From positions 10,385,033 to 10,449,032 of the forward strand of contig OZ007511.1 of assembly GCA_963931865.1 (NCBI GenBank): a stretch of 64,000 bases of DNA. The letters are read 5' to 3'. The DNA is from Axinella damicornis. Lineage: Eukaryota > Porifera > Demospongiae > Axinellida > Axinellidae. This document shows positions 47,501-59,400 of this stretch, piece after piece. The notes below the pieces were generated by a model. That model worked only from the letters and a program-made list of their open reading frames with translations, was not told the origin of the DNA and searched no databases. A program made the translations under genes and the position numbers. Position 1 is the stretch's first letter. Each line of letters opens with the position of its first letter.

Positions 47501-49433
47501 CAACCCCCACGGCTGCTACCACCCCCTTGGCACTAACTCCTGATACGGTTATATCGGGGGTGTCATGATCGCCACTAGCCCCAGTCCCACTCACCTCCGT
47601 GTCACTCATGGTGTGACGGCGTGAGGGCGTGAGAGGGCCATCTTCGGGGTGTGACCGCCGTTGCTTCTCCTTCTCCAGCTCTGTAATCCTGGCCGTCAGG
47701 TGGCTCCTCTCTATCGCGAAACTCTCCCTCAGATCGACAACCCAGGCTTCCATCCGCCTGCGTTCTTCGTTTACGTACTTTCGCTCTCGTTCGAGGACGC
47801 TCTGCTGTTCGTAGCGTAGATCTTCGACGGCTCTCAGTTTGATAAGTTCCGTCCTCATGCGCTCGGTGTCTAGCTCTTTCTGCAGTTCTCCGATCTGATC
47901 TTCCGCTTCCGAGCTGACTCGGGCTAGTTCTGCCTGAGTCGCCCCCACTTCCTCGACAAGCTCTGCAAGCTGTTTCGCTTTCTGGTCCCTGTCTTCAAGG
48001 GCAGCAGCCAGCTCAGCTTTCAGTCGCTGAAGCTCATCACCGGCACCATGGTCAGGCGATGACGTCATCATCTTTTCACGTGCTGCTGACCGCGTTCTTC
48101 CAGCTAAAATCTGAACTTTTAGCAATGCTGCCAGTTCACGTTTCGACATAGGATCAAGACTGCTACCATCGAAATCCGGCTAGTCTCATCCTGGCAGGGT
48201 CGCCAACTGTAGCGATCTGGTTGACTACCAACGCCAAAAATATGAGTTACTGGAGCTAGCTAAAACTCGTCCAGCATGCTCTCAATAAATCTTAATCAGT
48301 CTGTCACATGCATATCACGAGACACTTCATAAGTGATACAAAATGATTATGCAATAGCAAGCGAACAAAGGTAAGTTGCTACACTAATACAAAAAAAATC
48401 ATCCCAAATCTCTCCAAATCTCAAAAACAGGTGGCAAATAAGCCTTTATGACAACTTACTATTCGTCTTCGAGCGTTTTCCTGGCCCAGAAGACTCCCAG
48501 TGTCGTGAATAACTGTCGCGAAAGCAGTGCTGTCCACGAGCAAGTTAAACAGCACACGCGTGTCACTCGCGAGTGACTCGCGAGAGACTCGCGAGTGACT
48601 CGCGAGAGACTCGCATGTGACTCGCGTGGTAATCGTATAATACTCGCGAGCGTTACAGGCTAATCCGCGAGCGCTACTATACTCGCGCGCGCGCTCGCAC
48701 TCGACTACTCGCACGCGCGCTCGCATTCGACTACTCGCACGCGCGCTCGCACTCGCAGGAAATTGAACAGCGTTTACTTAAAAATTCATAGCAGCGCCGC
48801 TGAACGGCAGAGTCCTTAGCAACCACACCTTTTCAAGTAGCTGAGCTATTTATACACATTATGATGTCGCTTTTAGCCTCATAGATCAGCTAGAACAAAC
48901 GTACACGGCAAAAACACGGGTTTATATGACATTTTTCATGAATAAAATGATGATTATTATTATTATTTATTATCACTTTTGTTAACAGCATGCCATACAA
49001 GCATTTTCAGGAATACAACACTTCTGTATTGTCATGCTATCCCCATGAACCCCTCATATGACTCCAGGAGTCCAAGAGAGCAGACAGGAGCATCACCAAG
49101 ACAAGGCTACGAAACCACTTTTTGTAGAAGACTGCACACGCCCTCAAATCCAAGGAATAGAACTCAGAATCTTCGGAGTACAGGGACAAAGGCCACAGTG
49201 CCAGGTCATATTTCACCACTGGAGTATCCCCAACCTGCATGAGTGTGTGCATGACAGAATACCTCCATTTCGGCAAAAGTGATGTCAGATGGTGGCCTTC
49301 AATAATGCGTATTACGCTACATAACACCTAGCTGTCTCCACTACCAGCAATTCCTCGTCAAAGACCTTGCAAAGGTCCACACAATACACTGTCATTAACA
49401 GGAGGACCTGGATTTGGCTCTCCTCCACTATGC

Positions 49434-49466
<33 letters not shown>

Positions 49467-50427
49467 CACACACACACACACACACACACATACGCACACA
49501 TACCATGTCCTCGTCTTTGTCCATTTCCTTGTTCCATCCAAGCCAGCCCTGGAAAGGTACAGTAGCTACGGACTCCTTCTCGTCCGAAATCGCTGTCTAA
49601 TCCATCGTCGAGGTCGAAATCGAAGTCATCCAGTCGTTCAACAACACTGCTTACAGTATACATGTTGGCCATCTTGAAATTTTTGACACTAAGTGCATTT
49701 TTGCGCATTTGCCCTTAGTGCCCCCGCATTGCAAGTAACTGACAGTCACCCTCTTAGTTGTATAAACAAGGGAGGAGTTAAATGTACAGTACTCGCGTGC
49801 GCGCGCAACAGCAAGCACTCGCGCTCGCGTAGCGCGAGTGCTCGAGTAGCGGGTGCGTACTCGCGAGCGCGAGTAGTGCTCGCACACGCGGACTCGCAAC
49901 TTTTCTCGCGAGCGTCTCGCGAGTGTCTCGCGAGCGTCTCGCGAGTGTCTCGCGAGTGACACGCGTGTACCGTTTAACTTGCTCGTGGACGGCACTGTAC
50001 CGCGCCAAAAAGTCGCCAAACCGCCAAAATCGGTTTTCTTCTTCTTCTTTCTTCAGACGGGCTAGTTCAAATTTGGCTGACTCCCTCACGACGGTGTTTG
50101 CACAAAACAGCATTTTACACTGAGCAGTGCACGACCCCATCGCTTTTTGAAACCGCCCACGCATTAACTATGGCTTCATGTGCGACGCCATTTTCTTCAT
50201 ATGTGCACATGCGTAGAGCAACTTTGAACTTTGAACTCAAAATTGTGTACTGTGTGCGGAGTGAATGCTATCAAGTATGCTCACGGGGCCACAGTTACCA
50301 AATTGCCAGACGCAATGCCACTTTAGTTGGTTGGTTGTTTCTCCCCTCAGGCAAAAAAGTACTCGGAGTGGCAATTTGGTACTTGCAGGGATTCTAGCCT
50401 TTTATGCCGTCAAAACCGCCTCCCTAT

Positions 50428-50460
<33 letters not shown>

Positions 50461-53400
50461 AGGCCCTCTCGCTACCTCAATTTCAGCTCTGCGCACGGGC
50501 GCTGCACCATAGGCGTCCTCTTGGTGAACGTGGGCGCCCACAGCCAACTCGCTGCCTGTACCTTCAAGTGATTCGACCCAGCCAAGTGTTTTCTGACGTG
50601 ATAATATGCTCAGTGATGAGAGATCTGCCCCACAACTGCAGAGCTTCTTGGTAGGAGGACGCGCTTCTTCCACGGCCTCGGATCGTCAACGCTCTCGTCA
50701 ACCTTCATTGCACGTATCCATTACTCGTGCACCTACCGTATACCTCCGTATACTACGTATACGTCATTATGACGTCATGGTTGGTTTTTGGTTCGCAGGT
50801 CAAGGCAAAAAGGGGGATTGCGTCGGCAAAAAAGTGAACGGTGGCCCCGTGAGTATGCTGCTATAAAAATGAGTTAAACAAGTGTAAAAAACATAAAAAA
50901 TGTATGGAGATGTAGGGATAAGAGAACAGCAAAAACTATGAAACAAGCAGGGATGATGGCATAAAACAGTTCAGTGTACAACACCCTACATACTTTTCTC
51001 ATGGAAAGGTATGTAGGATGGGGTTGTATACTGAACTGTTTATGCCATCATCCCTGCTTGTTTCATAGTTTTTGCTGTACATCTCCATACATTTTTAATG
51101 TTTTTTACACTTGTAATTATTATATCGATATATCCCCCATCCCTACTATCATCCCTGTATACACTGCTAGATACTGAAAATCTTCGGCCAAAACCTGTTT
51201 GGGTTCTGTTACTGTAAATCTATTTCTAGAAATATTGATTTGCACAGCTGACTTTTAATCCAGGGTATGATTAATAACAGTGGCCGAACCCAAACAGGTT
51301 ATTTGCTTACACAATGGCTCCAAGGGACTGAGAGCTACCAGCCCAAATGCTGTCAGGAATGTCAGAAAGAGGATGTAGAGGGAGAGATTCACGAAGAACA
51401 CTTTCTGGCCAAAACTGTCCCACTTGGCCTTCAATAGGCTTGTCACAAGTGGGTGCTTTAGGAGGTTGGGACGATAGTATTTCACCTGTAAACAACAAAA
51501 GGAAATAATTAGTGTCTGATTGCACATGGATGAAGATTAAGGTTATGGGATACTCGTGCGCACGCTGTTCGAAATGTATTGGGAAATGTATACTTAAGCT
51601 CGCCTACCAAAAATCTCTGGTATGAAGAGCGTGAGGAACTTGATTCTGGCGGTGGAGGTGCGCTGTCACAAGGTGCAGGGCATGACGGAAGTTTTTTTTG
51701 ATAGCATAATCCCTAGCAAGTTCATCTGCTGTCTCGCTCGAGAAAAGCTAACTGAACTGCTCGTTTTTGCACAGCTATACAGCGTATCGGTAAAGGCTTC
51801 CGTCATGCCCTGCACCTTGTGACAGCACACCTCCTCCTCCAGAATCAAGTTGCTCACGATGTTCGTACCAGAGATTCTTGGTTAGCGAGTTTAAGTATAC
51901 ATTTCCCAATACATTTCGCACGGTGCGCGCACGAGTATCCCGTAACCTTAAAGTGTGTAGATGTATACATAGTGCAGCAGTCCACACATGTAATCAAACA
52001 TTATTCTCTCGTGAGTAATGCTAATCAAGGCCTTGGGGCTTCCCCCCATGGTGTGCATGTCTAGCAAGCTACGTAGTGTTCTCACCTGAATCTTCTCCTT
52101 ACGGAATGTAACCTCAAATTGTTAGCCTATGGGTATTTGGTTTATAGCCTCGTTCCCAGGCCGCGTGGCAGGAGAGAAAGCGGCCTGGTATCCACTGCTA
52201 GCTTGCGCATATGCAAGCATTCCCATGGGAATTCGTGTTCGTTTGTAAATGGTCGGTAAAATTGATACATATACATCTGATTCACTTCCATACTAGGAAT
52301 ACGCATGCGCAGTGTCTTTGCCTTGCGCGCGTGCTTGCAATTACGCATCCCATATAAACAGGCGTGGTTTCGTGGGCCAGTGCATGCAGTAAGGTACAAA
52401 TTTCAGTTGACTGAAAGCGTCCCTTCGAGGAGGACGAACGTGATAGCGAGGTTCTGCATTCCTTGCCTAACGCGAAGATCCACGCTGAGTTTAGCTCATT
52501 GTGGTGAACGGTTCTTAGCAGCAAGACATTATCGAAGCTAAATTAGCTATAGCTAGCTATGCATCATACTACCGGCAGAGTTCACCTAGTTCACACCGCG
52601 GAGTGGTCGAGCGGGGACAGCTATAGCTCGATCCGGCTCCATCGTATAGGGCCAGAAGTGGTCCACACTGCGCGCGGTGCCTACACGTGTGCACGCGTCT
52701 CAAACCAGTATATAGTCTGGGGACGAGACCGCAGAAACTGCCCCCACGCAATTAAAGTGTGACGGAAATTTCGGTGTGACGGATATATATATATATACAG
52801 ACGCGACGTGACTACGCTGCACGATTAGTTGCCTCGCGCTAAGGTGCACGGCAATAATTGAAAAGAAACAAGTGAGAAAGCACTTTCTGTGCGTGTAAAG
52901 GTGTCTCACGCTGTCAGGAACCTGCTTGCTAAGTGCCCTGAGTTTCCATTTGACTGTCTTGACTTCGCCTACGCAGGAACAGCAGGTAAACGGTCGCCAC
53001 TGTCAACAGACACGGCAGACATGAGAAGTAACCGAGAACGCCAATCTTCACACAATTTACATCACTGAAGAGAGCAGCGGAATACTTGGGTCGCCCTTCT
53101 GAACGACGGATTCGACAGAAAAGCTTTGCAGCAACTTTTTGGCTTGAGTGTGTACGTAGATTAGACCCTGAATATACGGTCCAGATATGATCCACATGGA
53201 ATGACAACGTAAACCTTATATATAATTTTACGGAAATATGCCGGAAATAGTGGCGCATGCGCGAGCAGTGGATACCAGGCCGCTTTCTCTCTGCCCATGC
53301 GGCCTGGGAACAAGGCTATTTGGTTTACTTCCTGTACGTTATGAATGAATTTCATAAACAAAAAAAACAACTTACCATCAGGTAGAGAGGATGCCCTTTC

Positions 53401-56400
53401 CTTTGGAACTTGTTTGTTTGGAGTGTGTCTTTCTCCCCACTCGGGTCAGTTGAGCGATCCACACAACACATCTGTACCGCGAGGTATAATCCGTAAATCA
53501 ACAATGTCATTCTGTAATCTATCTATGTTACGTAAAATTGATTGAGACATGCCTTAACATACCTGAGCATCTACGCAGCACTTCCTACAGGAGGTTGAAA
53601 TAAACATTTAAATGAAGTGAAATCCTATTCGTGAGATGTCATATTGATTTGAAAGTTACCAAGATGGTGCTGAGGTACACTCCTCCAGGAGGTCATAGTG
53701 GTAAGTGACCTGGTATTCCTTGCCGGTAGGATGAATTACATTGGTGTAGTCCTTCATTGGGCCTTCATTGGTCTCAACACAGTTACTCAATGCAACCTCA
53801 GCAACATCTGCGTAGAAAACATGATTGCATCATGAATGATGTTATGAAATTGCATGCTAAAATTTATTGTCAAGCTCAATATCCATGCACTGTGTACATT
53901 GTTACTACAGGGAAAAGATATAAATGCCCAGTGGAGGACATGGATTACACTGTCATGATTGTAACCCAAACATGTTTTGGTGCTGAAACGTGATGGTGGA
54001 TCGAGCTATGAGTGCTTTTGTCTTCTGCTGTCTTGCCATTGCTAACGTAAGGGGAACAAAATGTGAACTACCTGTACAGCTTAGCCAGGGTATGAATCTA
54101 GCTGTGAATACGAGCTGGTGGATGCAGTCATAGTCCACTGAGGCATCCAAGAGGTGAGAGAAAGATCAGAGGCTTTGTTCTGAAATGCTGTGCCAGTAAA
54201 ACGGGAGTGGAGTTGCATTTCGTTATTATGTGTGGGGATTGATTGAGGCCAGCCCTCACAATTCTATCCAGGTTGCCACAACAACGTGAGATGGGCCATG
54301 ATTCATCACAATTCTGTCCAGGTAGCCACAACAAGGTGAGATGGGCCATGATTGACCAGCTACCAGGAGTGCGGTTTCTACTCGTAACTTCAAGAGTTAA
54401 TTATTCTGTTACTACAGTACTAGTACATGAGATGGGGAATCAGCATACCACTTCAGAATCTGGGTTAGTCTCGTTCCCAGACCCTCATACGCGAAGAAGG
54501 AGGGCTAGGGGTCTGGGCACGAGACTAAATCTGGGTAAGTTCCTAAGTGGAACACAAGACTTACATGTAGGATGGGAACCCTGGGTGTTCAAGAATCGCC
54601 ATAATGAATATAACATTTACCTGGCATTTTGACGATCAGATTGGTTAGAGGTGTCACCAGCTCTGGATGATCACTGTCACATTGCATCTTCTGTTTCATC
54701 ATCGTCTCCCAATTCTCGTGAGCCAGTAAAAGTGAAGCAATTTCACTGCAATTACACATCAAAAAATCAGGCATCAAAGCCCGGGGTTTACTCCAGAAAG
54801 TGCACATTCCAATATAGCACCAAATAGTCTGATATCTAAGTCGAACTGCTTACTTTTAGCACAAACACATTGAACTAACAATTATACCTTTGGTGGGCTC
54901 TAATTGCCAGGTGAAGACAGTTGTTGCCTTTGGCATCCAACACAGTTGGGTCTGCTCCACTTTCAAGCAGGTAGCGTGCAGTCTCTATGTGTCCACTGTA
55001 ACAGGCCAAGTGCAGTGGTGTTCTCTGGAGTGTTGAAAATTATGCAGCTTCAGCAAGCAAAGACCGACTCCCCACTGCCAGTTACCGTAGTCACGCGTTA
55101 TTAGGCGCATGTGCCTAGTATAACTCTAGAAATATGTGCCTATAAGCGAGATGCGCCTAATAACGAATGACATTAATATTCCTCAAATAGGAAGTGCGCA
55201 TTATGTAGAATCAAAAATGGCCGAGTCTCTGGAAGAAGGCTGCAGCGAGTATCTGGGACGAGAGTTGAACCTGCGCCTATCAGTTAATATGCGCCTATAA
55301 GTGAGCTGCACCTAATAACGCGGGACTACAGTACATGCACATTGTCCTAGTAGTCAACTAACCAGTCTGTAGCCCTTGCAATGGATGTCTGCATCATTCC
55401 TGACAAGGATTTCAACAATTTCTAGATGGCCTTTGCTGGCTGCAATGTGTAGCGGTATTAGTGGCTGCTTGTGGGAAAATAGTCAAACACTTTATACAAC
55501 AATAATTATAGTACAAAATAGATTGGAGTGCTGTATTATATTGAGAGAAAACTCCCAGTTGCAAGCATGCATGTATGGAACTAGCCTGTTGTTGCTTGTC
55601 ATCATCTTTGTCTTTCCTGCTTTTAAATTCTCCTGAAGGGATGTTGATTCCTGAAATAAGCAGTATGAACCGCAAATGACTATCCATACACATACATTTA
55701 CCATGCTTTAATGTACCATGCTTTAATTTGGTCGTCATTAAAATTGATTCTGAGATTTGGAATGCTTTTCTGATCATGACATGCGTTTGCGGTGCAGCTT
55801 TGCCTCAAATCGGAAGACTTCTTCCGAAAACTGGAAGGGTTGTTGCAAGAATCGGAAACTTTCTTCGGAAGGGTTCTTCTGAAAAGCGCTGGCTTTGTAT
55901 GTACATACGTACTAAGTTTCCGAAAAATGGTGCAGCTTTGCTTATGGATCCTCCAGAGCATCGTTTAGGCCTTCTGAGCTGTCTTCCGGAGCTGATTTGT
56001 TGCGTAAATCCAGTACCATCACAGAAGCAGGTCGCAAACGCATGTCTTTTAAGGACGCATATGTACCATATGTGGCATGGCGTACCAGCACTCACCAACT
56101 CCCAGTTTGATCAACGCTTCGACCATTTCTGTGGAACCAGCTTCAGCTGCATGGTGCAGTGCCAGTGTGCTACTGGCTCTTGAGCTCCCAGTGAACTTCT
56201 CTGCCAGGTTCAATCCTTGCTCCTCAAACCAGTCAATTGAAGCCACACATGAATCAAACGATTCCTTATTGTTCTGAGCAATGGCAGCTTCAAGGCGATC
56301 AAATGTGCCATTCATGGCATCATCCTATGTAATAAATATTATTTCATAGGACAGGAGAACCTGACGCAAAATAAATATTATTATTTGCTATATTACTGGT

Positions 56401-59400
56401 AGGGGAAAAATTGCGCAACGTAATGTTACTTCACAAGATAGTGGGTGGGGGGAGAATGGTAAATATACCAGGGCAAGAGTGTATAATAATAATAAGAGAG
56501 TATCGAACTCGCTATAGGCTAACGTTGAATGTATGCGGAAAGTAACGTGACATCCAGTATGGTGCACGTGATCCACACGGACTCGTCAACTATTGTACTC
56601 CCCGATATGGCCGAGTTTACTTGCTGCATGCACGCACGCCTTGATCGTCGAGTCAAAGAGGCTAGCTAGCTGTGGTACGGTAGCCATGGCATTTATGTCA
56701 GGTAAGATTGTGTTATTGACGTTAGCACCATGATACCGGATGTCACGTTACTTTTCGCATACATTCAACGTTAGCCTATAGCGAGTTCGATACTCTCTTC
56801 TTATTATTATACACTCTTGACCAGGGGTAGTGGGTGGGTTGAAGAGAAAGGTGTACATGATGGGGTTCACAGACTCAACATGGTTGCTGAGTTATTGACG
56901 CTTTTGCATTCATTTTGGCCACCATTTTTGCCTGTTTTCTCATGCTTGCATGGGCTTTTTGGTCTGTTCTGTCTGCAGTGGTGGTACTGGGGGGGGGGGG
57001 GGGGGGGGGGGGGGGGGGCTGTGCGCCTCCGTACTTCGCCGCCAATGTTCTCCCCCCCCCCCCAACCTTCTATTGCTGTGCACGCCTGTGTCTGTGTGCC
57101 TGAATTCATCTAGGCTGCAGCATTCGATAGTGAGTGATACATGACTTACATCATGTGTACATGTGCATTATTGGGTACAGGCAGCAGGAGAGTGGCACAC
57201 AGCAGTTATGCACAAGCTGGTGGTTGCAACCAGAAGCGTTGAAGAGACCCTGATGATTCATTCAAAAGGATGAGTCTGCCCCTACAGCTTGCACTTACTG
57301 GGAGTGTGGTTGCCAGCTGTTTGTTCCGTGTGCATTAACTGGGGCAGCCATCAGCTAGCCATCTAGCTGCAAGTTAATGGGCCGAGTCGGAAGTGCCGGG
57401 AAGGTGAGAGTGCAGCCCTAGGAACTGGAACATTTCAACTGTGAGTACGAGCTGTTGCCGCGGCTGTAGTCAGATTCTGTCCAGGTATCACAAGGTCAGT
57501 TGGGATGAGCTTGCCCTATCGACGACTAGTTACAGCAGTGAGGTTTCCACTTTGTATAAGTTTCTGTTTAGTACATATTAACAGTAAAAGAGGAGCTAAC
57601 CTGTTGTGCACCATGTTCAATGAGGAATATGACCACTTCATCATTGCCATACCTGGCTGACTTATACACTGGAGTGTGCTGTAATAGAAAGACATGCATG
57701 GATGACTTGATACGAATTCGGAAGTCATATCCTGAGAGCAGATTTGTCCTTGCTGCTACAAGGAACCCGGCCAGAACAACAGATTTGATAAAGGAAACCT
57801 GCCACACATGTGGATGCAACGATCTAGCTAATGCATGGATTCAGATCATAAGCTATAACTGTTCATTTTCTCATGATCACCTACTATACTGTCTGCCAAA
57901 CATCAACAGCATACTATTCTACAGTAGCAACCTTAAAAGTTTGCTAACATGAATTTGCCTACAAGAACAACTCACAAAATCAACTGACCTTCTTTTCATC
58001 TTGAGCATTAACAATGGAATTATGGCCCACAAGGTATTTCACAACCTCCAGGTTGCCTTGCCTTGCAGCTTTGTGCAGTGGAGTGCTCTGTGGTGGTAAA
58101 TTAAGTGACTCAAAATAGCTAAAATACAAAGCTATGCAGGAAAGCACTCAGGAAGTGATCTCATAGCCCTGCATGATACAGCACTTGACCAATGCCTACA
58201 ATAAGTGTGTTTGCAACTTGCCTCGTATCTGGGGGAGGGGGGCACAGTCAGCAAGCAACTAATCCCAAAGTGAAACATGCAAGTTGTTTTTAGTATACAC
58301 TACAAGAATACGTGAATCTGACTGTGAACTAACTTCTTCATCATCTTCGCTATTGACATCTGCTTTTTTCTCAACGAGGTATTTCACAACATCCAGGTTG
58401 CCTTTCATGACTGCGTAGTGCAATGGGGTGTTCTGTGGTATTAGAGTGATACACAAGGATGGCATAAGACTGCTGCATCAATTGCATTACCAGACTTACG
58501 GTACTAAAGCTGTATAGTAAGAATGTATACTTGCATGGGGAGGGACCAATGAAATGGAAATTTCAATTTTTTGCACGGTTTACATGTAGCAGTTCAAAAT
58601 TCACATCTTATTGGTCTAATGGCGTCCCTGGCAAAATGGTATTTAGCAACGACGTTTGCAGTGCACAAGCAGTGAGAACACGAAACTAAATTTAAACAGA
58701 GAAAGAATGTAGCCTATCTCCTAGCCTCGTTCCCAGGCCCGAGAGGGAGGAGAAATGGTACTGTCTCGGGCCTGGGAACGAGGCTACAGTGGCGGATTTA
58801 GGGGGTGCAAATGCACCCCCCTTTGGCGGCACATAAATGATTATGCAGCAGTGGCACGCAGCAACAACAACCATGGCTGAGGCACAGTTACACACTCACG
58901 TATCAGTTCCTTATTGATCTTCAGATGTATGACTAGGCCTAGAGTTGCTTTGAGATATTCAGCTCTGAGTTCCAGCTAGTTTAATAAACAACTCACTTAG
59001 CTAGCTACTGTACCGTTTATGTACATGGCCAGAGTACGTAGGCTAGGTAGGTAAACATTTTGTACACTTAATTGGAACAGAATTAACTTAATCCATGTCG
59101 CGTCGAGAGTCATGCAGACAGTCACGGATTGCACGGAAACCAGAGAGCAGTGGCAGTGCAGTGCAAAGCACGAAGGTGCTACGACAACCCATCCAGGCAA
59201 ATGAAAAGAGACCATGAAAAAAATTTTCTGTGCTTTGCGTGGAAGACAGATCGGCTCTTCGCACCTCTGTTCACCACCTTCCCCAGCTAGTGAACCCCCT
59301 TTCCTCATTTCTAAATCCACCACTGGGCTACATATATCTCCTTACTCACAGCGAGCTATGTATGTAACCATACAAACACATTCTTGCTATTATGTACATA

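Larger units (their letters stand above)
41973..48383 (-). mobile_element. Complete Ty3/gypsy LTR retrotransposon
   Basis: 6,411 bp, oriented on the minus strand, inserted in the S1-S2 intron of the TRPA-like gene in the same transcriptional sense. It has two 176-bp LTRs, CTAA target duplications (41969-41972 and 48384-48387), a primer-binding site, a polypurine tract and one intact gag-pol frame. By eye the LTRs are identical, which implies recent insertion. A related empty target at 23.8 kb reads GCTAATAC without the element. No envelope gene. Confidence 0.97.

Noticed and set aside
46867..47568. 233-codon plus-strand frame opposite the gag-pol Ser/Thr region
   Set aside because: Antisense shadow of a low-complexity coding stretch. 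No independent features.
52590..52640. GAGTGGTCGAGCGG resembling a tRNA A box
   Set aside because: No matching B box or foldable cloverleaf follows. It lies inside a transposon.
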